64,000 bases of DNA, taken from NCBI RefSeq assembly GCF_000732325.1, contig NZ_BBIW01000001.1, positions 728,376-792,375 of the forward strand, given 5' to 3'. The stretch comes from Paenibacillus sp. TCA20. GTDB taxonomy: Bacteria; Bacillota; Bacilli; Paenibacillales; Paenibacillaceae. Under the pieces are notes generated by a model. That model did no database searches, was not told where the DNA came from, and saw only the letters and a program-made list of their open reading frames with translations. A program made the position numbers and the translations under genes. Of the stretch, positions 1 to 9,424 are shown piece after piece (positions within the stretch are counted from its first letter, which is position 1; every line of letters begins with the position of its first letter).

Positions 1-14
1 TAGCCTCCCACAGT

Positions 15-1481
15 TTATGACTTCACAAAGACTGTTTTGATCGCCGTAAAAAACTCGATTGCCGCTTGCCCCTGTTCTCTGGAATGCGAGCTTGACATCT
101 TCATTCCACCGAACGGTGCCTGCAGTTCTACGCCAGCAGTTTCCGCATTAATTCTTACGAGTCCGGCATCCATATCCCGGATGAAGGAGAGCATAGCCCC
201 GACGTTTTGTGTATAGATTGAAGCACTCAAACCATAATCGCTGTCATTTGCGAACGCGATGGCCTCTTCCAAGGAATCCACCGGAATCAAGGCCAGGACC
301 GGTCCGAATATTTCTTCCCGGGCAATGGACATGTGCGGTTCGACACCTTCAAATACCGTCGGCTGTACATAAAATCCTTCTGCGAGCTCAGGATTGTCCG
401 GTCTTTTTCCTCCAGCGAGCAGAACGGCACCTTCATCCTGCCCTTTTTGAATGTAACCAAGCACGGTATTAAGCTGACCTTCACTAGCACATGGCCCCAT
501 CCAGCTTCCTGAAGACATGCCGTCCCCCAAACGGATTTCCTGGATTTGTGACAGAAGTTTTTCTTTAAAGGCATCGTATACTTTTCGTTCAATAATGACC
601 TTACTGGTGGCTGTGCATTTTTGACCGGTTGATTTCAAGCCGCCGCTGATGGTGGCCTCAACAGCCAATTCCAAATCAGCGTCTGCCGCGATGATAATCG
701 GGTTTTTGCCACCCATCTCAAGCTGATACTTGGCTCCGCGAGCAAGTGCAGCGGCACCGACCCGCTTCCCAACTTCATTGGACCCTGTAAACGTTATTCC
801 ATTTACATCGGGGTGCTCAGCAAGTGCAGAGCCGATTACCGAGCCTTTTCCGCTCACGAGATTGAGAACACCAGCTGGTATGCCGGCTTCCTCAAAACAT
901 TCCAAAACCTTGGCTGCTGTAACCGCCGTTTCCTGAGCTGGCTTCAATACAACGGTGTTGCCATAGATCAATGCCGGTGCTGTTTTCCAGATGGGAATAG
1001 CCACCGGAAAGTTCCAAGGTGCAATTACACCGACTACGCCAAGTGGCACACGGGTCGTGAACATTAGTGCTTCTCTATCCGTCGAGGGAATCACATCACC
1101 CGTTTTTCGCATGCCTTCCCCTGCGTAATATCTCAAAATGGCGACGCCGCGCATCGTTTCTCCTTTGGCTTCCGGGAATGTTTTCCCCATTTCTCTGGTC
1201 ATGGCTTCCGCCACCTCGTCAGCCCGGCGTTCCAGCACATTTGCGGCTTGGAAAAGATAATTTCCCCGTTCCGCACCCGTTAAGTTCCGCCAGGCCTTTG
1301 CTGCTTCTTTTGCGGATGTGACTGCATTGTTCAGGTCCTCTACACCCGAGGCGGGCACATAACCCACAATTTCTTTTCGATTCGCCGGATTAATGCTCGG
1401 TTCCGTCTTTCCGGATGTTGGTTTCACCCATTCCCCGTTAATAAAATTGTTATAGGTCTGCTCTAACTGAAATGCGCTCAT
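15..1481 (-). CDS. Aldehyde dehydrogenase, probable 2,5-dioxovalerate (alpha-ketoglutaric semialdehyde) dehydrogenase
   Basis: NAD(P)-dependent aldehyde dehydrogenase of normal family length. Numbering from the GTG at 1490, the conserved Asn160 (APWNFP), catalytic Glu258 (LEMGGKNP) and nucleophile Cys292 (GQKCTA) are present, with the FTGSNEVG cofactor-loop motif at about 235. The start was placed on ATG 1481 because GAAGGAGGG lies 8 bases upstream; the GTG at 1490 overlaps that site. It lies 21 bases after a fumarylacetoacetase-fold gene. That pairing is typical of oxidative pentose or sugar-acid degradation, where the dehydratase makes 2-oxoglutarate semialdehyde and this enzyme oxidises it to 2-oxoglutarate. 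The family call is firm; the substrate is inferred from the neighbour. Confidence 0.85.
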   Translation of the reverse strand: MSAFQLEQTYNNFINGEWVKPTSGKTEPSINPANRKEIVGYVPASGVEDLNNAVTSAKEAAKAWRNLTGAERGNYLFQAANVLERRADEVAEAMTREMGKTFPEAKGETMRGVAILRYYAGEGMRKTGDVIPSTDREALMFTTRVPLGVVGVIAPWNFPVAIPIWKTAPALIYGNTVVLKPAQETAVTAAKVLECFEEAGIPAGVLNLVSGKGSVIGSALAEHPDVNGITFTGSNEVGKRVGAAALARGAKYQLEMGGKNPIIIAADADLELAVEATISGGLKSTGQKCTATSKVIIERKVYDAFKEKLLSQIQEIRLGDGMSSGSWMGPCASEGQLNTVLGYIQKGQDEGAVLLAGGKRPDNPELAEGFYVQPTVFEGVEPHMSIAREEIFGPVLALIPVDSLEEAIAFANDSDYGLSASIYTQNVGAMLSFIRDMDAGLVRINAETAGVELQAPFGGMKMSSSHSREQGQAAIEFFTAIKTVFVKS

Positions 1482-1502
1482 CGCATTCACCCTCCTTCTA
1501 AA

Positions 1503-2378
1503 CTAGTTTGAAATGACAGGATTGATTAGTGTCCCGATATCACTTATGGATATTTCAATGCGGTCTCCTGGTTCAAGGGTGAAATCATTCGGAGGCACGA
1601 TGTTAGTGCCTGTCAAAAGTACCGTACCGTCATACAAATCGTTATCCCTTGCCAAAAAGGAAACCAGTTCATCCAGCTTACGGTTTAATTCACTCGTACT
1701 CGCTTCACTTTTAACAACCACTACTTCATCGCGATAGATCTGGCAGACGATGCTGAATTCATATGGATTCTTGACCGTTTCTGCCAGTCGAATAGCAGGA
1801 CCTATGGAACAGGAATTGCGCCATATTTTGGCTTGTGGCAGATACAACGGGTTTTCCCCTTCGATATCGCGGCAGCTCATGTCATTTCCGGCGATGTATC
1901 CCACAATGCTGCCATCTGCGGCAAGCACCAATCCAAGCTCAGGCTCCGGGATCTGCCAAGTAGAATCGCTGCGTAGCGTGACAGCCTCATTCGGTCCAAT
2001 AGTCCTGGCTGCTGTGGATTTAAAAAAAATCTCCGGTCTCTCTGCGTCATAGACCTTATCGTAAAAAGTTTCCGCATCCAACTTTCCATCTGTAGCTTCA
2101 TAATTCCGCGCTTCCCGGCTCCGCTGATAAGTAACACCCGCTGCCCACACTTCCGGAGCTTCCACTGGTGTGGTCAGGTGCAGAGAAGTCCAATCATCGG
2201 TCAGCTTGTTCAACGGTATAAGAGCGCTTTCAATCAATTGAACCGGAGTAACCTCTTTCTCCTTTGCCTGATAAATTAAAGTCATAAAATCTACTTGCGG
2301 CAAACGATACGCTTTTTCATCATCCGTAACGGCTGCCAACCACTTCTGTTGTCCATCCAAAAATCGAATAATTCTCAT
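1503..2378 (-). CDS. Fumarylacetoacetate hydrolase-fold protein, probable 2-keto-3-deoxy-pentonate dehydratase
   Basis: A 291-residue cytosolic protein with the FAH C-terminal fold. The metal-binding acidic set is visible as Glu145 and Glu147 (PEPELGLVL) and Asp166 (AGNDMSCRD), preceded by the EIFFKS strand at about 116. FAH-fold enzymes include hydrolases of acylpyruvates and the 2-keto-3-deoxy-D-arabinonate dehydratases. The adjacent semialdehyde dehydrogenase and divergent AraC regulator favour the dehydratase role, yielding 2-oxoglutarate semialdehyde. No sugar dehydrogenase or aldonate dehydratase is in view, so the upstream steps would lie beyond the window or elsewhere. Substrate assignment is inference. 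Confidence 0.75.
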   Translation of the reverse strand: MRIIRFLDGQQKWLAAVTDDEKAYRLPQVDFMTLIYQAKEKEVTPVQLIESALIPLNKLTDDWTSLHLTTPVEAPEVWAAGVTYQRSREARNYEATDGKLDAETFYDKVYDAERPEIFFKSTAARTIGPNEAVTLRSDSTWQIPEPELGLVLAADGSIVGYIAGNDMSCRDIEGENPLYLPQAKIWRNSCSIGPAIRLAETVKNPYEFSIVCQIYRDEVVVVKSEASTSELNRKLDELVSFLARDNDLYDGTVLLTGTNIVPPNDFTLEPGDRIEISISDIGTLINPVISN

Positions 2379-2547
2379 TACAGCTTGCCCCCAATCTCCC
2401 TACCGGGTTGATAACACTACCTTAACACCAGCGATGATTCATGACGATATACTAATCACTCCGGCAACTTATCCTTTTCACGCATTATTTTTCTGTTAAG
2501 ATAAATCTATCCGCATTTGGAATACAGAGCATTACAAGGAGGTAGCT

Positions 2548-3462
2548 GTGACCAAAATTTCAGAAGCCGTATATTTAGGCCGTCTGCCTGATGTTCGCAT
2601 GTCTTTTCAATTGTTGGGACTGCATGCAAGACAAGTAGATTCCAAATGGACATATCCGTCTCATGAGCATTCCATGTATGAAATTCACTGGATGCTCGAC
2701 GGTGAGATGAACATGGTGGTCAACGGTCAGTCGTACAGTCAATCCATTGGAGACCTTCTGTTTATCCGTCCGGGTATGACTCACTCCTGCACTGGTGCCG
2801 GACCGCAGGGTTTCACATACTTCTCCGTTCATTTCAGCGTACACGATACCTCTTTCTGCAGAGAACTCAACCGCTGCAAGGACATTTATTATCCGGCAAA
2901 TTCGAGCCTCACTTTAGGATTGTCCTCTTCACTGTGTACCTTGTATGATCTGGCCAGAGAGCACTTATCCATGCCGTTGTCTTCCTCCAAACAGATGAAG
3001 GTTCATGCCGCCGTATTCGAACTGCTCGGCTCCCTGGTTGGCCAGTTATCCCAGAATGTATCCGTTACCTTATCCAGAAAAGAGACCATTGCCCACCAAA
3101 TTGCCGAGCACATTGAGGACTCCGTAAGATATATCCACCTTCATGGTGACGTTAGGGAAAGCGAACGAACCTGGATCCAAGACATCGCCAAGTCGCTGAA
3201 GATTAGCCCTTCACAGATCAACCGGATCTTTCGGGAGGTATACGGTACAGCCCCGCGCAGGTTTCTGTCAGAAACACTTCTGAACGAAGCTCAGCGGCTG
3301 TTAAAACAAACAGACTTGAATATTGACCATATTGCGATGATGCTTGGATACAAGACCAACGCGCATTTCAGCCGTCAGTTCAAGCGATGGACAGGCATTA
3401 CGCCAAGCGAGTTTCGTATCCATTCCCAGCGAATTGCTGCAGAGGAGCATTTCGGTGATTGA
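2548..3462 (+). CDS. AraC family transcriptional regulator with N-terminal cupin
   Basis: A 304-residue regulator. Residues 30-95 form an AraC-type cupin (SHEHSMYEIHWMLDGEM, GDLLFIRPGMTH). Residues 205-295 hold the paired helix-turn-helix of AraC/XylS proteins (IAKSLKISPSQINRIFREV and IAMMLGYKTNAHFSRQFK). The GTG start at 2548 is set by AAGGAGG five bases upstream. It is transcribed away from the FAH and aldehyde dehydrogenase genes across a 169-bp gap and most likely senses the sugar acid and activates them. The ligand is unknown. Confidence 0.88.
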   Translation: MTKISEAVYLGRLPDVRMSFQLLGLHARQVDSKWTYPSHEHSMYEIHWMLDGEMNMVVNGQSYSQSIGDLLFIRPGMTHSCTGAGPQGFTYFSVHFSVHDTSFCRELNRCKDIYYPANSSLTLGLSSSLCTLYDLAREHLSMPLSSSKQMKVHAAVFELLGSLVGQLSQNVSVTLSRKETIAHQIAEHIEDSVRYIHLHGDVRESERTWIQDIAKSLKISPSQINRIFREVYGTAPRRFLSETLLNEAQRLLKQTDLNIDHIAMMLGYKTNAHFSRQFKRWTGITPSEFRIHSQRIAAEEHFGD

Positions 3463-3477
3463 AGAACCTTTCCACAG

Positions 3478-3516
3478 AAATAAGCAGCTGCCGGGTTACG
3501 GCAGCTGCTTATTTCA
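3478..3516 (+). terminator. Rho-independent terminator after the AraC gene
   Basis: A 15-bp perfect stem (AAATAAGCAGCTGCC pairing with its complement at 3500-3514) with a 7-base loop begins 15 bases after the AraC stop codon. A/T runs on both sides would let it also stop minus-strand transcription. Confidence 0.8.
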
Positions 3517-3605
3517 TAACAGAGTTCGAATCTGTGCAGCCCATTGCCTCATTTTCTCTTGCACTAGTCCCTGCCCTTATCCTGCTTGTCAATCAGGATT
3601 ATTGC

Positions 3606-4745
3606 TCAAGCCAGCTTCAAAATTCGACCAATGTTCTCACAGGTTCTCTCCACATTTTGAGGTCCTTCCGCTAACAGCTTCTCAATGTCTGAAGCGCCTG
3701 GCACGATGCCAAAGATTGCGTCAATTCCTTCTTCGTACAACACCTCAACACCTTCGCCGATATACCCTGCCAGTGCAATCACTTTCTTACCTTCCAGCTT
3801 GGCCGCCTTCGCAACACCATATGGTGTCTTGCCGAATTTGGTCTGGAAGTCCATACCGCCTTCTCCGGTGAAACAGTAATCCGCCAATGCCAGCTTGCTG
3901 CGAAGCCCCGTGTACTCAATCACGATATCGATGCCACGCTGCAGGGTTGCCTGGGTAAAGATAAGCAATCCTGCTCCAAGACCGCCTGCTGCTCCTGCAC
4001 CAGGGATATCACGAATATCTTTGCCGAGCTGTTCTTTGACCACAGCTGCATAATTCGCAAGATTCGCATCGAGTGTGAGTACCATTTCAGGTGTTGCTCC
4101 TTTTTGCGGTCCAAAAACATGAGAGGCTCCCGTTTCTCCACACAGTGGATTTGTCACATCACAAGCCACAATGATCTCTACATCTGCAAGGCGTGTATCA
4201 AGCTCACTTGTATCAATCGTGGCAAGCTTACCGAGACTTCCTCCGCCGCGCGGCAGTGTGTGCCCCTCCGTATCCAGAAACTTCACACCAAGTGCCTCTG
4301 CCATACCTGCACCGCCATCATTGGTTGCACTGCCGCCAATACCAATAATGATCTTCTTGATGCCTTGATCCAGACATTCCTTAATCAGTTCACCTGTTCC
4401 ATAGGTCGATGTAACTAAAGGATTCTTGGTTTCCTTGGTCACAAGATGGATGCCACTCGCAGAAGCCATCTCAATCGCAGCCGTCACACCATCTCCCATA
4501 ATTCCGTATTTTGCGGCAACCGTTTCGCCTAACGGCCCTGAGACCTTTTTTTCCACCATTCTACCGCCGGTTGCATCTACGAGAGATTGAACAGTACCTT
4601 CTCCGCCATCGGCCATCGGCACGTGGATGTAGCTCGCATCCGGAAATGCTTTACGCAAACCTGCTTCCATTGCTACGCAGACTTCCTTTGCCGTCATGCT
4701 TTCTTTGAAAGAATCGGGCGCCAGCAAAAATGTTGGTTGGTTCAT
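3606..4745 (-). CDS. Glycerate kinase (GlxK/GarK family)
   Basis: About 379 residues, the usual length of the bacterial glycerate kinase type 1 family, which phosphorylates D-glycerate with ATP. The N-terminal signature LLAPDSFKESMTA, the PMADGGEGT motif and the IGIGGSATNDGGAGM nucleotide-binding loop are all present. ATG 4745 was chosen because GAGGTGA sits five bases upstream; an in-frame GTG at 4754 falls inside that Shine-Dalgarno. It lies 41 bases downstream of a GntP-type permease on the same strand, so the two probably form an uptake and phosphorylation unit for glycerate. Whether the product is the 2- or 3-phosphate cannot be read from sequence. Confidence 0.9.
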   Translation of the reverse strand: MNQPTFLLAPDSFKESMTAKEVCVAMEAGLRKAFPDASYIHVPMADGGEGTVQSLVDATGGRMVEKKVSGPLGETVAAKYGIMGDGVTAAIEMASASGIHLVTKETKNPLVTSTYGTGELIKECLDQGIKKIIIGIGGSATNDGGAGMAEALGVKFLDTEGHTLPRGGGSLGKLATIDTSELDTRLADVEIIVACDVTNPLCGETGASHVFGPQKGATPEMVLTLDANLANYAAVVKEQLGKDIRDIPGAGAAGGLGAGLLIFTQATLQRGIDIVIEYTGLRSKLALADYCFTGEGGMDFQTKFGKTPYGVAKAAKLEGKKVIALAGYIGEGVEVLYEEGIDAIFGIVPGASDIEKLLAEGPQNVERTCENIGRILKLA

Positions 4746-4786
4746 CCCTCTCACCTCATATATTCATTTAATGTATTTACTTCACC

Positions 4787-6085
4787 TTATAATAAAAATC
4801 CGTAAAGCAATGTTGCTACAATCGCCATCGTACCCCCGACAATCGCTTCATATGGCACAAGTCCCATACGCTGCTTAATCGACATGTTCATACTTCCTGC
4901 CGTAACGTGGAAATAGTTACCTTGCGGCAGAGAGTCAATAACCGTAGCACCTGTGTGAACCATTGCTGCTGCTGCGAGAGGTGCAGTACCCATGTTCAGG
5001 ATCGCTTCACCAAAAGATCCGGTTGCCAGAATAACGCCTGTTGAGGTTGAAGCTGTGGCTGCCGCCATCAGAATACCTGCAATCGGTGCAAGGAAGGTTC
5101 CGGAAATTCCGGATGCTTCAATAATACTCACGACCTGTGTGGATAGATCCGAGTTCGAGATCAGTCCTGCAATACCGCCTGCACCGAGTAGAATGAGCAC
5201 CGTTGCGGTCATTTTATTAAGCCCGGATGCGGAGTAGTCCAGAATTTTGTTTGCTTTTCCCATCGCCAGCATCCCGATGATCCCTGCGATCGGCAGGATA
5301 AACATAGCGTCTACTTTAAAGCTGGCAAGCAAATCGATGCCCAAGATGGAACCGATCGGGTTAATCATCAGCAGGATGACAGCTACGAGCGGTGCCACAA
5401 TGGCCGTTTTGAGCGGTGGATATTTGGAAGCATCCACTTCTTCATCATTTACCGCTTCTTCAGCCGACACCATTGCCCCTTTGTTCTTCAGCAAGGACGC
5501 TACGATAACGGTTACAGCTAGTCCAAACAGAGCAGGAATGAACCCTGCGATCATGACTTGACTCAAATCTAAATTAAATCCGTTTGCTGCTGCAATCGTA
5601 TTCGGATTAGGAGAAATGATATTCCCTGCTTTACCCCCGCCTGAGAGCGCAAGCAAGAGTGCAATCTTCGAAATGCCCATTTTGTTACCCACTGACAAGG
5701 CAATGGGTGCAACGATCAGTACTGCGACTGGAATAAATACACCTACGGCTGTAATAATCATTGTGGCAAGAGCAAGGGCGAGAATCGCCTTTCCGCCGCC
5801 AAATTTCTTCACAATCGCCTGCGCGATCGTTTCGGCAGCACCGGACTCCATCATCACGCCAGCCAGAACCCCTGCGGCGAGTACCCGGAGAACCGTACCC
5901 ATAACACTTTGTGTTCCACCAACAAGCACATCGATAGTTTCTTGCAGATTGGCTCCACCAATCAATGACCCAATGATGGCTCCCAGAAATAATGCATACA
6001 CCGGATTTAGCTTTCTCAAGATGAGGATGATCGCAATGGCAAGTCCGACGAGCGCCCCGATCCAACTGATGGTTAATCCGTCCAT
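4787..6085 (-). CDS. GntP family permease (gluconate/glycerate:H+ symporter)
   Basis: A 432-residue polytopic membrane protein with about 12 hydrophobic segments, beginning inside the first. GntP-family landmarks include GKAGNIISPNPNTIAAANGF near residue 155 and a Gly/Ala-rich C-terminal half. The family carries gluconate and related hydroxy acids. The downstream glycerate kinase makes glycerate the more likely substrate here. It is the first gene of the pair, with AAGGGGG ahead of ATG 6085. The 200 bp upstream hold the promoter, but I see no operator I can name. Confidence 0.85.
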   Translation of the reverse strand: MDGLTISWIGALVGLAIAIILILRKLNPVYALFLGAIIGSLIGGANLQETIDVLVGGTQSVMGTVLRVLAAGVLAGVMMESGAAETIAQAIVKKFGGGKAILALALATMIITAVGVFIPVAVLIVAPIALSVGNKMGISKIALLLALSGGGKAGNIISPNPNTIAAANGFNLDLSQVMIAGFIPALFGLAVTVIVASLLKNKGAMVSAEEAVNDEEVDASKYPPLKTAIVAPLVAVILLMINPIGSILGIDLLASFKVDAMFILPIAGIIGMLAMGKANKILDYSASGLNKMTATVLILLGAGGIAGLISNSDLSTQVVSIIEASGISGTFLAPIAGILMAAATASTSTGVILATGSFGEAILNMGTAPLAAAAMVHTGATVIDSLPQGNYFHVTAGSMNMSIKQRMGLVPYEAIVGGTMAIVATLLYGFLL

Positions 6086-6232
6086 CTTTGTATGCCCCCT
6101 TATGTTTATTTATGAATTCGCTTTCTTGTTGAATACGCTTTCAGTATAAGATGAATTGAAGTTAAGAGATATTGATAAACGGACGATTTTTATTGTGCAA
6201 ATGCACAACCACAGCTTCATTTTTCTTCCAAT

Positions 6233-6258
6233 TAAAAAACGGAGCACTGCGCTCCGTT
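6233..6258 (-). terminator. Terminator of the peptidase E-like gene
   Basis: ACGGAGC and GCTCCGT (6239-6257) form a 7-bp stem with a 5-base loop. Read on the minus strand it is followed by six T residues, 36 bases after the stop codon at 6293. Confidence 0.8.
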
Positions 6259-6273
6259 CTGATCATTCCCTTA

Positions 6274-6295
6274 TAAGTAGATAATTATCTACTTA
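6274..6295. repeat. Perfect 22-bp palindrome overlapping a stop codon
   Basis: TAAGTAGAT-AATT-ATCTACTTA reads identically on both strands and its right end supplies the TAA stop codon (6293-6295) of the peptidase E-like gene. It lies between that stop and the terminator, so it could be an extra RNA hairpin or a protein-binding site. Confidence 0.6.
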
Positions 6296-6886
6296 GGGAA
6301 GAATGATATATTCTCCGTCACCTAGAAAAAGAATAGGATCCGTAATCTCTTCCATCGCCTTCTTCACGACAGTCTCATAGGAAGCTGTACGATATCGGTT
6401 GCTATGAGGCAGAATTGCCGCTCGAAGCACACCGAGTCCACTAAATTCGGTCAACAGGGTCTCGTTCCATTCAGGATGAAGAATATCGGCATGCTGAATA
6501 GTGCTTCCGAATATCGCAGCCCCTGCACTTTGCCCAGATACCAGCTTACCTTCTGACAGCATAAATGCCAGAATTTCATGCGCACCGGAATCTTTAACTC
6601 GAGCCAGCAGATATAAAGGGTTCCCCCCATTAATATGTACAACATCATAATTCAGCAATAAATTTGCAGGGTCTGTATCCAAATCCACATAATCGACCTT
6701 CGCAAAACCAATGGCGTAGAACAAATCTTTTGTTCTGACCGCGTGCTTGCTTTTATTTTTATACTGAATATCCGCCGTTGTTATAATACAAGCAGTTAGA
6801 CCTGTTTTCACCTGGGGAAGCAAACTGAGAAATTGTGCCATTGTGTGCTTCGAATACAGTCCGTTCGCCGTTAGAAATAGCGGCAT
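6293..6886 (-). CDS. Peptidase E-like protein (family S51, type 1 glutamine amidotransferase fold)
   Basis: A 197-residue cytosolic protein. The nucleophile elbow is GQSAGAAIFG near residue 116, with Ser replacing the Cys of amidotransferases as in S51 peptidases. INGGNPLYLL at about 83 matches the oxyanion/substrate strand of PepE-like proteins. Length is slightly under that of classical dipeptidase E (about 230). AGGGGG lies at proper distance before ATG 6886. It is a single gene with its own terminator. Activity on Asp-X dipeptides is typical of the family but not shown here. Confidence 0.75.
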   Translation of the reverse strand: MPLFLTANGLYSKHTMAQFLSLLPQVKTGLTACIITTADIQYKNKSKHAVRTKDLFYAIGFAKVDYVDLDTDPANLLLNYDVVHINGGNPLYLLARVKDSGAHEILAFMLSEGKLVSGQSAGAAIFGSTIQHADILHPEWNETLLTEFSGLGVLRAAILPHSNRYRTASYETVVKKAMEEITDPILFLGDGEYIILP

Positions 6887-7172
6887 TAGTATAATCCCCC
6901 TATCTAGTCATATAGGCAGTCTTCATGTGGCTACTTCTAGAAAAAGCATAATTCTGTAGGAATACATTGTTCGAGGTTACTGTGACTAATTAGATATTAG
7001 AACGGTTATTAATGTGAATGTTAACGGAATGGAGCGGGAAGCTTAAGATGTGTGGCAGGACCGAAAGGTTATAAAAAAGGTCCGATCCCGCCATGGGGAA
7101 TGATCTGCAAGGTGTGTTAGGAAGCAACTCTTACTTAACCTGCTCTGGCTGGCAATCGGTCTACACGGGAAT

Positions 7173-7721
7173 TTAAACCCCTGCTTCCTTCATGCGCTGG
7201 AGAATTCCCACAATGCGTAATCCTTCTACATCGCTGATCGTAATTCCATACTTCTCTTGAATGCGTGTGATTTTTTTGAGAAGGGCAAATTTAGAGTCAC
7301 AAAAATCAAACAAGGATGCATCATCTGAAATGAACATGCCGTAGTATTCCAAGCCAAAGATCTCTTTAAAAAAAATAATGCCTTCCGGCTCCAATTCATT
7401 AATCTGGTCTACGCTTGCATATACGATGCCCGCCTTGCTTCCCGGTCTAGGAAGTTCTCCACCGCGCGCTAGATAGGCTTCAAAATTTCGTTGCAGATTC
7501 GCGCAAGCCTCCTCCTTCGTATCCCCTTCCCCTCGCATCCAATACCAATTGAGTACTCTGGCTTGCCAAGGATACTTTTTGGAGTAGGAGTCTGACTCAG
7601 GTTGAATTTCTTGATTTATAATTTCAATCGGATAGTCACGAAGAGACCAATTTGACTTAAAGAAGGAAGCCGCCATCTTATATGCTGTTTTCCATGATTC
7701 TGTCAGTAATTGTTGTTTCAT
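7173..7721 (-). CDS. Conserved hypothetical protein, 182 residues
   Basis: A soluble protein that I do not recognise. The middle (about residues 70-105) resembles a HicB-like fold (GDTKEEACANLQRNFEAYLA), the kind of segment seen in antitoxins and in small proteins of unknown role, but no catalytic motif is visible. GAGGGAG precedes ATG 7721. It stands alone between a PepE-like gene and a small membrane gene. The 286 bp downstream (6887-7172) contain no feature I can support. Confidence 0.6.
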   Translation of the reverse strand: MKQQLLTESWKTAYKMAASFFKSNWSLRDYPIEIINQEIQPESDSYSKKYPWQARVLNWYWMRGEGDTKEEACANLQRNFEAYLARGGELPRPGSKAGIVYASVDQINELEPEGIIFFKEIFGLEYYGMFISDDASLFDFCDSKFALLKKITRIQEKYGITISDVEGLRIVGILQRMKEAGV

Positions 7722-7897
7722 CTTTCATAACTCCCTCATTTATATGCTTGGGTGATATTATCCTCTATTATAACAAGCTCATACCTAATCTTCGAATGTT
7801 TAGGCCTGAAGATGAAGCTTGTATAGGTATTAGACAAAAAACCATCACATTTAACGAGATATTTAGAACTTTTTAATCATTTCCATTACGGTGTATC

Positions 7898-8020
7898 TTA
7901 GTCCGCAATATTAAGCTTCCGTTTGATTGCCTCCATATCGGCTTCCATGTCTTTTAATCGGGAACGATTCGATAGCGCAACCAATAAAGTAATAAACAAA
8001 ATGATGAGAATAATCACCAT
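7898..8020 (-). CDS. Small single-pass membrane protein, 40 residues
   Basis: ATG 8020 is preceded by AAGGGAG overlapping the stop of the HAD gene, 11 bases away, so it is the second gene of that transcript. The product has one hydrophobic helix (MVIILIILFITLLVALS) followed by a charged amphipathic tail rich in Lys, Glu and Met. The topology resembles small regulatory or scaffold peptides of Bacillota. Function unknown; translation signals are convincing. Confidence 0.65.
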   Translation of the reverse strand: MVIILIILFITLLVALSNRSRLKDMEADMEAIKRKLNIAD

Positions 8021-8031
8021 GTTAGCTCCCT

Positions 8032-8715
8032 TCAAATAAACAAAGAACGCACCTCTAACAAGTTTGAACAAGTATAGTCTGGCTGCACTTCATTTTTTCT
8101 CATTTTATTCAATCGATTCAACCACACGGCAGCAATACCTGCATTCTGAGCTCCCTGGATGTCACTCTTTAGCGAATCTCCAATATGGATGACTTCATCA
8201 GCGGCCAGACCGCTAAGCGCAAGTGCCTGATGAAACATTTCGGGCCGAGGCTTATATGCTCTTACGCTTTCGCTCGTTATGATTCCATCCACTTCAATCC
8301 CGTGGTAAGACGCAGCCGATTGGACGTCATATGTGTCTATATTAGACAGAATATAAGAACGAATCCCTTCTCTTCTCAGGCATTCTAGAAAAGGCACGGT
8401 ATCCTCATAAAGTACGGGTTTCACCCAATGTTCGAACTGGGATGTGATCAGATCCTTCGACTTTAGAGGACAAGCATAATGTGTAAGCGTTCTCTCCAAG
8501 GACTCAATGCCGATATCCCTTTGCAGGCGGTATAATTCTCCAAAGCTCTCATCATACATAGCTGAAGCATTTGCCCACCAGAAGCTTCCGATTTCTTTAT
8601 GCGAGCATTTACGTGCAGCGGTGGTCCGGATCTGTTCATAAATAACCGGCAAAATGTCGTCATCTTCATGGACCAGAGTTCCGTAAAAATCCAGAAAGAA
8701 GGCCTTGATCTTCAT
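8032..8715 (-). CDS. HAD-superfamily hydrolase
   Basis: A 227-residue phosphatase-like protein. Motif I is FFLDFYGTL (nucleophile Asp with Tyr at +2, as in dehalogenase/phosphonatase-like HADs), motif II is SYILSNID, and motifs III/IV are YKPRPEMF and IGDSLKSDIQGAQNAGI. The alpha-helical cap lies between residues 15 and 95. It heads a two-gene transcript with a 40-residue membrane protein. The AGGAG before ATG 8715 fixes the start. The substrate is unknown; small phosphomonoesters are typical. Confidence 0.85.
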   Translation of the reverse strand: MKIKAFFLDFYGTLVHEDDDILPVIYEQIRTTAARKCSHKEIGSFWWANASAMYDESFGELYRLQRDIGIESLERTLTHYACPLKSKDLITSQFEHWVKPVLYEDTVPFLECLRREGIRSYILSNIDTYDVQSAASYHGIEVDGIITSESVRAYKPRPEMFHQALALSGLAADEVIHIGDSLKSDIQGAQNAGIAAVWLNRLNKMRKNEVQPDYTCSNLLEVRSLFI

Positions 8716-8749
8716 TATATCCGCTCCTATTCAAACAGGTACATAACCC

Positions 8750-9214
8750 CTATTCCTCTTCTACCTGAAAGATCGAATCAACGATAATAGGCAGATTATC
8801 ACGCACCGAAACGGCTCCAAACACAGACCTTGCATGAACTCCTTTTTCCCCAAATACGTCAGACATCAAATCGGAGTAACCGTTCAATACCTTGTGATGC
8901 TCCTCAAAGCTCGGCTCAGCATTAACGAAACCCTGAACTTTAACGACTCTCTTGACTCGATCCAGTGTACCAAGCGCATCCCTCACAACCGCTAGGACCT
9001 CAATCGCCGCATCGCGGGCAAAGGTATAACCCTCTTCTGTCGTAAAATCACTGCCAAGCTTCCCCTTCGGGCTGCCTGATGGACCTTTACCTGAAACAAA
9101 CATCAAACCATTGACGATAACAACATTCGTATATTGCGCAGCCGGATTACTCGCCGCAGGAAGCTCGATTCCGAGATCTTGTAAACGCTCTTCCGTAGTT
9201 TGTAGTTGTGACAT
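8750..9214 (-). CDS. RidA family protein (YjgF/UK114-like)
   Basis: RidA-fold protein of about 154 residues. The family acts on reactive enamine/imine intermediates or as a relative with unknown substrate. VNGLMFVSGKGPSG, FTTEEGYTFARDAAIEVLAV and HARSVFGAVSVRDNLPI follow the family order, and this is the longer RidA subtype of about 150 residues. I start at ATG 9214 (MSQLQ) because relatives begin there and GAAGGG lies upstream; an in-frame ATG at 9253 adds 13 residues with a weaker site. A conserved Arg (ARSVFGA) in the active-site strand is retained. Confidence 0.85.
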   Translation of the reverse strand: MSQLQTTEERLQDLGIELPAASNPAAQYTNVVIVNGLMFVSGKGPSGSPKGKLGSDFTTEEGYTFARDAAIEVLAVVRDALGTLDRVKRVVKVQGFVNAEPSFEEHHKVLNGYSDLMSDVFGEKGVHARSVFGAVSVRDNLPIIVDSIFQVEEE

Positions 9215-9424
9215 ATAGACCGCCAGCCCTTCGATATAAGATAGATGCTTCATTGACTGCTTCTTTCGTTCGATTGGATTCCCATATTATAACTTGATTG
9301 AATTAAATCTTCATCCCGTATTTCAGCTGATACGCCAGTCAACCACCAGCTGAAGCTGCTATTTCTGATACAATGAAAATCAATGTCTATGTATCTTGAG
9401 TTATTTAATGAACGGAGGAATATC

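Noticed and set aside
7046..7172. ATGTGTGGCAGG... resembling the MCGR start of SRAP/HMCES peptidases
   Set aside because: The frame stops after a few codons and nothing downstream matches the family.
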